The translations under genes were made by a program, and so were the position numbers. A stretch of DNA of 64,000 nt. Origin: Lantana camara (Eukaryota; Streptophyta; Magnoliopsida; Lamiales; Verbenaceae). Positions 12,561-23,496 of this stretch are shown here, one piece after another (position 1 is the stretch's first letter; each line of letters opens with the position of its first letter). The notes beneath the pieces are model-generated. The model did not search any database and was not told where the DNA came from. It worked only from the letters and a program-made list of their open reading frames with translations. The DNA is taken from NCBI GenBank assembly GCA_037501455.1, contig CM074862.1:53785501-53849500 (forward strand). The letters are read 5' to 3'.

Positions 12561-13241
12561 TCAACCCTGGTAGCTGTGGTCCAAAGAACCCCTGGTGGTG
12601 TCATCAGAAACAGCAACGACCTCGCCCTGTCCGTATCCTGCTGGGTCATCTCCGCCATCGTCATCATCATCAGATACTCCATCGCCTCCATCTGACTGAT
12701 CCTACATAGGCTCGGGCTCCCGAGAGGCCTGACTGACATCCTGACCCTCGACCTCCTCAACTGCTTGCTCATCGGATAAGTGATAGGTATCATACAGGCG
12801 AGCTCTCACACGTGCACGGTAGTGCTGGTGACGCTCCATAGAAGTGTCGCGATCAATAGTCATCTGCATAAGATTTGCCTCCAACTCAGCAATACGAGCA
12901 GCCATCTGATCAGCAATATGAGACATCTCTGCAGCATGCTCACGAGCGATGTCCCTATCAATCTGGTACTGCAGTGACTGATCCTGATGGCGCATAGACT
13001 CCAACCTGACCTCACGGGTCCTCTGATACTCCTAAAAGTAACCATCTCTCTCAGACTCGAGATAGTGCACAAATCTGTTAGGATAGGAATACCCAGGCCT
13101 GCCACTGTTCCTAGACCTGCGCCAGGTATAGAAACGAGTGCCTCCACGGCGAGAAACTGCCACAGTACGCGGGGCCTCAAACTGCTCAAAGAAAGCCTCA
13201 TCCATCTGCTGATTAGGATCCTGGTGTGGCTGAACTGCCAT
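12561..13241 (-). pseudogene. Extra ORF upstream of gag in element A (226 codons, two in-frame stops)
   Basis: An ATG at 13241, about 170 nt downstream of the PBS, opens MAVQPHQDPNQQMDEAFFEQF. The frame runs to a TGA at 12561-12563, interrupted by two TAG codons (13032-13034 and 12702-12704), with no frameshift. The visible parts are an N-terminal segment rich in Arg/Tyr/Gly (residues 30-65), a heptad-like charged helix (about 75-150, AEMSHIADQMAARIAELEAN) that looks like a coiled coil, and an acidic tail (SDDDDGGDD). It matches no domain I know. Chromoviruses normally go from PBS to gag with a short leader, as element C does here. Alternatives are a captured host fragment or a chance ORF, but 226 codons without indels argue for past selection. 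Confidence 0.6.
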
Positions 13242-13408
13242 AGCTACACAGAAGATACCACAGATATGAAATCCAGATAACAGAACCATGCAATCCCCAA
13301 ATATCCTGTCTCGATGCATTATGAGAATGATCCTGGATGCAATGCGTGAACAATCCATGATGCAACATGAGAGCAATCTAAGTTAAGTCTCTTCTTACTT
13401 AACCCGAT

Positions 13409-13420
13409 GCTCTGATACCA
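13409..13420 (-). promoter_or_regulatory. Primer binding site of element A (tRNA-iMet type)
   Basis: The minus strand reads TGGTATCAGAGC eight bases after the 5' LTR end. This is the complement of the initiator tRNA-Met 3' end, used by most plant chromoviruses. It fixes the minus-strand orientation of element A. Confidence 0.9.
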
Positions 13421-14539
13421 CCTCAGGCTGTAACGCCCCCACCCGTACTGGAACAAGAGGAGAGCGACGTCTCAACCCCCACACTCAAGCACCTCTCAAG
13501 TAATGGTGTGAGCCATCACTCAAGAAACACTCCAGCGAACGGCTGTCAATCTCAGAACTATACATGTATAACGATGTGGCTATACAGCGGAAAAACATAG
13601 TATTTTAAAACTTTTCAAAACATGTGCGTGATGGCATGCAACAAGCAAGAACATATCGATCGTGTAAGAGAGACTCGGCATATCAGAACATGTAACATAT
13701 TCACAAATAAGTACCGATATAGCAGAGTTCAAAATATCGGTAGCAGAGTAGCAAAAAGAGTATAACAAAGATACTCAAGTATTCAGAAACATAAAGTAAT
13801 GCAGCCATAAAACATAAGCAGGACACAAAAGAGAAATAATACTAAGTCCTGACTGAAACAAAAATGACAATCTAGAGCTTCAAGATACCTCTAGACTGCG
13901 GCTGCAAGACCTGAAACCACGAGGCAAGAAAACGGGTGAGGTATTAGTCAAAAGGACTAAGTGAGGGAATACTTAAAAGAAAGTAGTAAGTGATAAAGAA
14001 TTTGAAGTAAAGTTCAGAACTGTTAATGCAAAGCTTTAAAGAAGAACTCGAAACAAGTTCGATTGATAAAACACTTTTGAATGCAATGCTGTAAAAGAAT
14101 GCACGTTTTAAAATACTTTCATGAATGCTATCACACGCGCACACATATGCTGTAGATGGTTCATAGTTCTTTCATAAAACGGGATCCGGGTAAAGTGAAC
14201 TTTTCCAAGTATGAACCATCCTTTATGAAACAGAATTTTGCCCGCAAGCTAGGCTTCTCCATCCTTACTCCAGAAAAATATGATTTTGTAGAGTATCGGA
14301 CCGAGGTCAACAATAACTCCACACACAGTAGAGTATCAGACCAAGGTCAACAATACCCCACTAGCACATACAAACATGCACCATCCTCCACCGGTTGTCA
14401 CTTCAGGTAGCTAGCCCTAGGCGACCTGTAAACATGTAATGGGAACAGATTTGCTATCCGTTCCCAGACAGATTGTCCTGACTTAACAAACCTCCTGTTA
14501 AAAGTCGGTATCAATTGTCTAATTGTGGCGGCCGGTATT

Positions 14540-14575
14540 GGTGATGTCGTTGGCGCACACCTCCCGAACATCACC
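14540..14575. other. Hairpin with conserved loop in element A LTR
   Basis: GGTGATGT (14540-14547) and ACATCACC (14568-14575) form a perfect 8-bp stem around a 20-base loop with core TTGGCGCACACCTCCCG. It is repeated in the 3' LTR at 416-451. The corresponding place in S1 (6515-6548) and in element B (22205-22238) keeps the CTCCCG side of the loop but uses a different stem, TAGTAG/CTACTA. Confidence 0.6.
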
Positions 14576-15522
14576 TCCACACATAACCGCCGGGCCCAAA
14601 CTGTAAACTGTATGCTTGCATTTCAAGATTAGCAGTGACCAGAGTACCACTCCAGTATGCTAACTATAACATGTGAAACTGTAACTGTAACATATGATTC
14701 TGTCTGTAAAACATATGATTCTGTCTGTAAAACATATGAAACTGTACTTTGAAAACATATGCAGAACATGTAACTATCTTTGAACAAGAATGCAGAACTT
14801 TGGAAAACATGTGCTGTAGATCAAGGTATACTATTAAAGTATGAATGATCCTTTCAAAAGAATGTCCCGATAAAAGGGATATTTCAAAACGAGGTTTAGC
14901 TTTGAATTTCAAAACATATGATACGATAGTATAATCGTGGTTCCAGTTTGGAAACATTTTTAACTTCACCTCACCTAATAGTAACAAAAGGTAGGTAGAC
15001 AGATTATGCGGTACCCTGGGGATCCCAGTGCTCAACTTTAACTCCTGTAGGTGGTGTACTAGAGTGAGCTTAAGAACTAAGACCCACTACTAACCAAGAT
15101 GTATATGAAATGCACGAAACAATGAACAAGGAACATGTAAAGAACATGTAACACAAGAGAGTAATACCATTTAAGGTATTCAAGAAAGGTAACACACAAA
15201 GGAATACGTTAAAGTGAGTTACTCTCAACATGAGACTATGATCTTACTATAACCGAGTAAGCTTTAGCCAAATTATGAATCCTATCGCAAACCTTAAGTT
15301 ATAAAAGAAGTCCACGAAAGAAAACTCATTTTGAAAACACATTTTAGACCCTGGATATGGAAACCCTAGGTGCAAATGTCTATTAGGAAAGCACAAGTTT
15401 TATTTCACTTTTACTATTCAAAAGCACAATTCAAAAGTACTATTCCAGATTACTATTCATGATTACTATTCATATGTTACTATTCACATGTCGGGTCAAA
15501 GGGTCGGGTCAAACCCTTATTA

Positions 15523-15582
15523 TACACACACACCCACACACACGGTACACACACACACCATGCACGTACACACACACACACC
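15523..15582. repeat. CA-rich microsatellite
   Basis: Interrupted (CA)n run inside the 5' LTR of element A; the same run is in the 3' LTR copy at about 1399-1459. Confidence 0.85.
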
Positions 15583-17479
15583 CTAATTAAATTATGATCT
15601 TGATTATAACCTATAGTTTCAAGTTCATGTTAATATAATCAAGTGTGATCTAGGTTAAAGGTATAACCTATGGTTAAGAGATCCAATTAAGGCATAAGAT
15701 CAAGTTATGAAACACTATTCTATCTTAGGTTATAACATGTGACACTATTAAAGTGTATAACATATGATCAAGGCTTTAATCCATTAATCCATATCATATC
15801 ATAAGCTCAATTCATAATTCAAGAATCATATAACAATGTGACAACATGTTACAACATATATCATATCATATCATATCATATATCATGAACCTTTAGGCAT
15901 GTAACATGTAACAATTAAATTGCAATATCAACATGTAACAAGTTGTGACATAATTAATTGTAAATCACTATTCCATTAGCTAGCATGCATGAACATAATT
16001 CAAATTCCATAATCATGCATCAATTCTCATAATATAACAATCATATCACATGATCATAGCATATACTAGAGCAATTCATAACATATTCAAGCATATACTG
16101 AACAATTAAAACATATAAACATACATTCAAACATATCATGAAAACTATATAATAAATGCATAAAATAAAATCCTATATGGCTCAGGGAAGACCCTAAGAC
16201 CCAACCTAAACATAATATAAACATACCATAACATAAAAACATAAACTAAACTAAAACATAACATAAACTAAAGCATAAAAATAAAACAACTAACCTAGAC
16301 TCAAAGGGGGGAGACTCACAGCAAAGAGGGGGAGAGGGAGAGAAGAAAGGGTGTTGTTAACACAACATTTGAGCAAGGATTCAAATGCCATGAGAGGGGT
16401 ATTTATAGGTGTTGGGAAGCCCCTCACATTGAAAATAAACTTGAGGTAAGGGTATGAGAGCAAAAGTGTATAGCTTCTGTTGGAAGCTTCATCAATCATG
16501 AACCAAATTTGGGACTGCTGGGGGGTATTTCAGTAATTTCGTGGCCAAGACTCGAGGATAAGTGGCTGGAAGTATAACCATTCCGTCAGGGCAAAAATTA
16601 GCTTCGAAACGTATATTCATTCGTCGAAATCGGATTTGCTGTTTGAAAGATACATTAGTTTTAGTGTATAAAAGTTTTGAGCTCGAAACTCAACACGAGT
16701 GAAAAACGACTTTCTAGAATGATTTTCAAGTCTGGATTGTTTCCAAAATTCAAAAAATAAATCGAGAAGCGTTTTGAATCCAATATCGACTATAAAACAT
16801 TTTACCGTTAAAAAGTTGAAAACGTTGAGTGAATAGTGAATCCTCACGTACGAGCGTACGCTTCAAAATTTCAAGCTAGGGTTTGAATCAAGAGTTGTAA
16901 AACATTTCAAAAATCTCGAAATAGCTCAAGTAGTGCAAATTCGAAGAGAAAACATTTTCCGAATGAAAACCGTTCATAGAAGAAATAGTGAACTAGGGTT
17001 TTCGTAAACATTTTCAATAAAACTAATGCTCAAAATAGATTTCCAAGTCAATAATGATTTCAAAAGACTCATCTCGACTCAAGGATCGATTCGACTGTAA
17101 ACTTGGGTAGGAAAGGTATCAGAATCAAAAGCTCATTTTCAGATGAATAATAGCTTTGGTCGGTAAGTTCCAAAAGTACCCTTATGGTTCAAGAAAGACT
17201 CTCTAAGCTCGGGAAACAAGTTCAAACGATAGAAAAACATGTGTGATGAACCTCTAGGGTTCGAGTAACAATATGAACAAGGTAGGCTCGGGTTATGAAT
17301 AGTAAACTGTATCAAAGGTCAAGAATTCCCCCTTAAAACATGTCAGATCACATACGAGCACAAAGTTCATGTAAGAATGCAATGCACGATGATTCAAAAA
17401 GTTGGATCACGGTCTATAAACGCTTTACCAATGCCCTTAACTTACTGTTTTCATCCAGGCCCTGTTTTGGGCTGTTACA

Positions 17480-19740
17480 ATGTCCTTCAAGGATCTCGAG
17501 TCTATTCCAAGCTAGATCTAAGGCAAGGGTATTATCAACTAAAGATTAGGGAGGAGGTTATCCCAAAGGCAGCTTTCAATACCCGCTATGGACACTTTGA
17601 GTTCATAGTAGTGCCTTTTGGATTGATCAATTCACCCGCTGCATTCATGGACATGATGCATCGGATATTCCGACCATGTCTGGATAAATTTGTGGTCATT
17701 TTCATCGATGACATTTTGGTATTTTCAAAAACACCTGAGGAACATGCTGAACATCTTCGCATAGTGTTAAGCACTTTGAGAGAACATAAACTATATGCTA
17801 AGTTCAGTAAATGCGAGTTCTGGATAGAAAAAGTTGCATTCCTCGGACATATAATCTCGGGATCAGGTGTTGAAGTAGATCCTTCAAAGATTGAAGCAAT
17901 TACAAACTGGAAAGTACCAAGGAATCCATCAGAGGTGAGAAATTATCCTACTCACGACTTGGAATTAGCAGCAATTGTATTTGCTCTCACCAAGTGGAGA
18001 CATTATCTCTACGGGGTTACTTTTGATATTTTCACTGATCACAAGAGCTTACGATACCTTTTTACTAAAAAAGAGCTGAATATGAGGCAAAGGAGATGGA
18101 TGGAATTTCTGGAAGATTATGACTGTGTAATCCAGTACCATCCAGGAAAGGCTAACGTAGTGGCTGACGCTTTAAGTCAAAAATCAAGCTTAGCATCACT
18201 TCCAGGAAAGCCTTCAAGTAATCTACGCAAATCTGTGAAAGTGGTCTCGAAGGCTCGACTAGCAAATTTAGTGGTATTACCACCCTAAAGGAGAAGATAA
18301 AAGAAGCTCAAGTTCAAGATGAATGGATTCAGAAATGTCTCAAATCCAAAGAAAGGGGTCTCGAGGAAAAATTCAAAACCGATGATCAAGGGATTTTGAG
18401 ATACAAGGATCGAGTCTGCGTGCCTAGTGTCGTTCAAAAGGAAATATTGGATGAGGCACACAAAACTCGTTATTCGATACATCCTGGAGGAACTAAGATG
18501 TATCAAGACCTCAAGAGACATTTTTGGTGGAACGGTATGAAAAGAGACATAGCCAATTACATCAAGAAATGTCTAACTTGTCAACGGGTTAAAGCAGGAC
18601 ATCAGAGACCTGGAGGATTGTTGCAACCACTACCTATCCCTACTTGGAAATGGGATCAGGTAACCATGGATTTTGTTTATGGATTACCTAAGGTTAAAGG
18701 AGGATTTGATGGTATTTGGGTTATCATCGATAGATTAACAAAATCTGCACATTTCTTACCTGTCAAAGCAACCGATAAAGTTAACTCGCTAGCCAAGCTC
18801 TATCAAAAGGAAATTATTCGGTTGCATGGAGTACCTCTTGGAATAGTTTCAGACAGGGACCCAAAGTTCACCTCACAACTTTGGCAAAACATTCAAGAAA
18901 TGATGGGTACCAAGCTGAACTCCAGCACAGCAGCACATCCTCAAACTGATGGACAATCTGAAAGAACCATCAGATACCTGGAAGATATGTTGAGGGCTTG
19001 TGCCTTAGATTTCCAAGATAATTGGAAGGATTGCCTACCCCTTATGGAGTTTGCATACAACAACAGCTATCAAGCTTCTATCCAAGCTGCATCTTACGAG
19101 GCTTTATGTGGAAGAAAATGCAGATCCCCGTTATACTGGGATATGGATGAAACCAAAGGAGTTAAAAAGAAACCCCAAGGGAATGTTGCTAAGAGTTAGG
19201 TAGAAGAAGCAACAGAAAAAGTTGAAATCATCAAGCAAAGGATGAAAGTTGCCCAAGATCGGCAGAAAAGCTATGCTGATAATCGAAGAAGGTACATAGA
19301 ATTTGCAGTAGGCGAAAAGGTATTCTTGAAAGCATCCCCAAGAAAAGGGTTTATACGAATTGGGAAAGGAGGAAAGTTAAACCCTCGATATATTGGACCT
19401 TTTGCGATACTAGAGCGTATCGGTCCAACAGCCTATCGCCTAGACCTTCCAGCAAGTCTTACTGGGATACATAACTTATTCCATGTGTCCCTACTCCGAA
19501 AGTACTTTGCTGATGATTCACACATTCTACCTGTTGAAGAAGTACCACTAGAACCCGACCTTACTTATGAAGTGAAACCAGTTAGAATCTTGGATAGGAA
19601 ATTCCAAGAACTAAGGAACCGAAGAATTCCTCTCGTTAGAATCTTGTGGAAAAGAAATGGTAAAGAAGAACAGACTTGGGAGACAGAGGAAAAGATGTTA
19701 AAACATTATCCAGGACTGTTCAAGGACAGTAATAGAATCT
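17480..19740 (+). pseudogene. pol: Element B pol: RT (partial), RNase H (partial), integrase, chromodomain-type tail
   Basis: RT motifs [22 protein letters not shown] and FIDDILVFS (first Asp near 17707) are present. After NPSEVR the sequence jumps directly to [11 protein letters not shown] (junction at 17940/17941). That jump is an in-frame loss of the RT thumb/connection and the first RNase H strand, including the catalytic Asp of YTDAS. A frameshift follows near 18280 (before LKEKIKEAQ). The integrase finger and core are then open (DFVYGLP, SDRDPKF, TDGQSER), with a TAG at 19197-19199 replacing a conserved Trp. The last part carries the GKGGKLNPRY, GIHNLFHVS and ILDRKFQEL..RILWK tail, and stops at 19738-19740. 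Any open frame seen continuing upstream of 17480 is LTR sequence of element A. Confidence 0.9.
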
Positions 19741-19756
19741 GAGGACAGATTCTTTT

Positions 19757-19770
19757 AAAGGGGGGGAGAT
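19757..19770 (+). promoter_or_regulatory. Polypurine tract of element B
   Basis: AAAGGGGGGGAGAT directly precedes the LTR start TGTAACAGCC at 19771. Confidence 0.85.
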
Positions 19771-22204
19771 TGTAACAGCCCTACTCAGGGCCAAGTCGAG
19801 AGAGGTAAGTAAAGGGTTAATCCAGAAGCGTTTATAGCCTTGATCCTTGCTAATTCTCTCATGCATTGCATTTTATGTGACTTATGTGCTTTTATATGCT
19901 ATAGTTTAATAAAATGTTCATAAATTTAATTATTTCTTCTATTTAGATTGTACTTTGAAACTCTTTTCATAAAATCCTAGAATTCTAGTATTCATTCCCT
20001 TCTAGCACCTAAAACCCCTTCATATGCTCCAAAACCCATTCCTATAGTTTTAGGTTGAAAATTTCGAAAATACCCCTACAACTCAAAAATATTCCTACAT
20101 CTCCCGAAGCACTTCCACTATCCAATATTTTAACCAAAAGAATCCTCACATTATTTTGAGGATCGTGATACTTTTCGTGAACCATAATTCTCATCCTAAC
20201 TCTAGTGGTATCAAAAACTGGTGAAAACCCTAGCTTATGATTCGATCATCAATAAATCCCTACTCATCTACTTTTTGATATTCAATATTATAACCAAAAC
20301 GACCCTTAAATTATTTTATGAATTTTCATGCATTTACCAAAAACTCGATTTCACCCATAGCATCTTTTATAAATATTTTCCTATTTAAAAATCATCATTT
20401 TATTTTAAACAATTAGCTTTTATTCAATATTCGAAATTATACTTAGAACGATTCTTGAAATTTTCTCTACATTATAGTGATTTCTCCAAACTCTAAACTT
20501 TATTATAGCTTCGTTTATATAATTTTCTTATGATTATCATCATCTTTAATATTCATAATTTATAAACAAAAACTCTAAATATTCCACATTTATAATCAAA
20601 ACGAAGCTCGTTTTTCGCTCATTCTTTCATTAATTCACTACTTCAAGTTTTTACCTCTCGACTCTTGAATAAATTTTATATTAATTTTACATTTATTTTT
20701 ATTCAAGATGACATCATCCATGACCATATGATCCTCTAGAAGGATTAATTAAATGAATGTAATTTCTCCACATTACTTAGTTAATTACCTAGCATTTGTT
20801 TAACATGTAATTTAACCACATCTCCTAATTAATTACCAAGCATTTTGTTGAAATCATAAGCAACCACATCTCCCATAAACTTTCATAAATTTCTTAAAGA
20901 CCCCTCATGACCACCTATAAATACCCCCCTCAAGTCTCATTTATACCTCACAAATCAACACACAAAATCACTCTCTCCCTTCCCTACCTCAGGCCACAAC
21001 CCACTCTCTCTCTCTCTAAGGTATGTTTTCTTCTATTATTTCATGCTTTATACAATGTTCTTAGTATAATAATAATAGTAGCATGCCTAGGATTAATTAA
21101 ATTATGCTTTAGGAATTTATTTTATGAAATATGTGCATAGTTGTTAGTTTAAATACAATGTGCGTACATTATGGAATTTTATTTAATTAAATGCATAAAT
21201 TATGATATGATATAATGTGATTATGTATTTAAAGGCTTATGGTCTTGTTCATGCCTAGAGTAATTTATTTAGAATTATTTTTGATAGAAAGTTCATATAT
21301 TTTGCTATATTATGCTTTAATCTTATGTTATGAATATGAATGTGATAGAACATGTTACACACCCTCTTTGAATATTCAAATAAGCTCAAGAACATGTTCA
21401 TAATGTTCTTGGATGTGTGTGTGTGCATGTATGTGTCGTGATTAATGTGTGTGTGTGTGTGTGTATTTGATTTTGTGTTATAAAGTGTTTAATTCATATG
21501 AAAATTGAATAGTAAATGTTTTTAATAGTAATTTTGACTTTTTGGTCAAAATTAATTAATTAATTTCGAAATTATAAAAATAAGTATAAAATAGGTTTTG
21601 GAATTTTTAAAGAAAGATTTTTCCGAAATTTTCCAAAAATCGGTAAACTATGTAATATTTTTCAAAAGATAACCTACATTGTCAAATTAAACCTTCAATT
21701 TCATTTCCAATCTTACAATTAGAATTATAATATGGTTAATAAATATTTGATTAGTTAAAGATCCCATAAACCCTGAATTTATTAATTAAACAGGTGAATT
21801 TAGGGTTTACCGGGAAATATTTAACGCATTACATAATATGTACCTTCTATAATTATTTTGTTATAATATTGTGTGCAATTAGATTAGTTAGGAACTAAGG
21901 ACCTAGTTCTAAGTCAGTAGTAGTTATTACTTTCAGGCGAACATAGGATCGAAGAGTGGAATCCCCACAATTCCACTTAAATCTTGGTACTCGGTGAGGG
22001 TTTAAATCTTTTCAACTGAAATCATGATAAAATATTTTACTTTATTCCTTTCAAGTTATTATTCCCTTTATGGGAAAATATTTCTTATCAATTATTCAAA
22101 ACATATATTTACCCGAAAGTACTTAGTACTTTCTCCAGGTAAATGTTCCCGTCTTGCAATTAAAATTATTGTTTTTCCTATGGGCCCGGCGGTCTTGGTA
22201 GAAG

Positions 22205-22238
22205 TAGTAGTCCGGGAGGCACGGGCCGAGGTCTACTA
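22205..22238. other. Hairpin with conserved loop in element B LTR
   Basis: TAGTAG (22205-22210) pairs with CTACTA (22233-22238) around the loop TCCGGGAGGCACGGGCC. The antisense of the loop matches the CCTCCCGG core of the A and S1 loops. S2 inserted 4 bases after the right arm. Confidence 0.5.
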
Positions 22239-23496
22239 TTATTGTGACGCCCCGTACTCTCGAAGGGCGTCCTGACGATATTAACAAGTAAGTCTCTACA
22301 CTTGTGTGTGTTTAATTTAGGAGTTCTTGAATTATGTGATTCAATGTAAATCCAATTTAATATGTGATCATTCGGATTATTCTAAAATTAATGGTTAAGT
22401 TGATTTTAAATCCATCATGTTACTTAACTTGTTTAATTTCGGTTTACTTGAATTCCTTGAGATTAATTGTCAATCATATGTTTAAGAAATGCCATTAAAT
22501 TGTACAAAAGGTTTCTAAAAATTAAATTGAATTAAACTCTAATTGGTAAATCTATCTCTTTCATTTTAATTTATAAAATTAATTTGGAGCTTGAATGTTT
22601 ATTCGTAACTTTACAAATTTTATTTACGATTGTTTGTACGCGATATTTCACTTTGCTACGCGATAAGGATACCCGGTTGTATATAGCTTGTGCACAAGAC
22701 ACATTTCTTCCAATCTCTTCTCTCTCTCTCTCTCTCTTCTATCTCTCATCTCCCACTCTCTCTCCCGAGGGTACTATGCACGGCTTTGGTTACGAGCCCA
22801 TAACTCGATCGTTTCTCGATGGAATTCAACAAACGAATAGTCCATTTCGATTATCTTGGCGAGACGTACGCAAGAGTACTAATTTCACAGCCTAATGACC
22901 AACAGTGGCGGAGTTATCGCCAGAATTCAGAAGCAGCGGCGGAGGTGTCGGACCACCGCCACTTCACCGGCGTCCCGCGGTGGTTTCCGGCCACCATTTG
23001 AGGCACGCGCCCCAAATCCAGAAACTAGATGTCCCGGCGCACCGTTTGACGTCGGCGGCGCGGCCATCTGGGTCACAACGGCGCCGCACGCGCCACCTGA
23101 AGCTCGCGGCCGCGGCGCGAGTTACTGTAGCGGCACGATTCCGCCACTTTCGGCGGCGTTTTTTGACGGGGCTTGATGGTTTCCAAGGTTTTTCGACCCC
23201 CTGAGTTCATTTCCGGCATCAATTTCACCAGATCTTGGCCGTAGGTGGTGGTTCCGGCGATGTGGGCGGCGGAAGAAACTTCGGCGGCCAACGGGGCCCT
23301 TTTCCGGCCACCTTTTGCCTCGGGCTCTTCACAAAAGTTGTTCGGAACGGTGAGAACTAGTAGCCTGTGATCACGCGACTCCAGATTCGGCGGTTTGGCG
23401 GTGGATCGCAGCTATGCAGCGGCGGCACAACGACGGCGCTAGCTCCGAGGATTTTTCCGGCGAGCCACCTCAGGGCTTTCGAAGAGCTCGTCATGG

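Larger units (their letters stand above)
13911..16294 (-). other. Candidate leader intron in element A LTR
   Basis: Sense sequence: donor AGTCTAG|GTTAGTTG (GT at 16294), about 106 nt after the TATA box, and acceptor CGTGGTTTCAG|GTCTTGC (AG at 13911), preceded by GACTAATACCTC about 35 nt upstream (CTAAT branch-point consensus) and a pyrimidine tract. The 2384-bp interior is AT-rich and full of upstream ATGs that splicing would remove. The copy in the 3' LTR keeps the donor. The prediction is supported by the same layout in five other LTR families. Confidence 0.62.
1..17479 (-). mobile_element. Element A: Ty3/gypsy chromovirus (Tekay/Del-like), 3' end off window
   Basis: The whole element reads on the minus strand: 5' LTR (13429-17479), PBS, an extra ORF, gag, PR, RT, RNase H, integrase and chromodomain-type tail, PPT, then a 3' LTR cut by the window start. 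The two LTRs match almost base for base (position 1 equals 14125), with a few substitutions and small indels, including an extra stretch of about 33 bp near 16665. Element A is inserted in the reverse transcriptase of element B, whose coding sequence resumes at 17480. It is itself split by solo LTR S1. Tekay/Del membership is inferred from the long LTR, the TGTAAC start, the tRNA-iMet PBS and the C-terminal ILDRKFQEL..PLVKVLW tail. Many in-frame stops mean it cannot make a complete polyprotein. Confidence 0.9.
13429..17479 (-). repeat. 5' LTR of element A
   Basis: A 4051-bp LTR runs on the minus strand from TGTAACAGCC (17479) to GGGGGCGTTACA (13429). The sense order is U3, a TATAAATA box (16407-16400), a CT-rich leader, the candidate intron (16294-13911) and U5. 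Its right edge joins element B coding sequence directly, in the middle of the RT motif [11 protein letters not shown]. The 5-bp flank ATGTC (17480-17484) should reappear as the target duplication beyond the left window edge. Confidence 0.92.

Noticed and set aside
13409..13420. tRNA gene fragments at CTCTGATACCA sites
   Set aside because: Only the 12-base tRNA-iMet complement is present beside LTR ends (also 39430, 50625, 53142); these are primer binding sites, not tRNA genes.
17377..17479. Open frame extending element B RT upstream into 17377
   Set aside because: These codons lie in the 5' LTR of element A; the B coding sequence starts only at 17480.
21936..21937. TTACTTTCAG|GCG as the main acceptor for the element B LTR intron
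   Set aside because: Possible, but the acceptor at 26813 has the branch-site and position shared with A and S1; kept only as an alternative.
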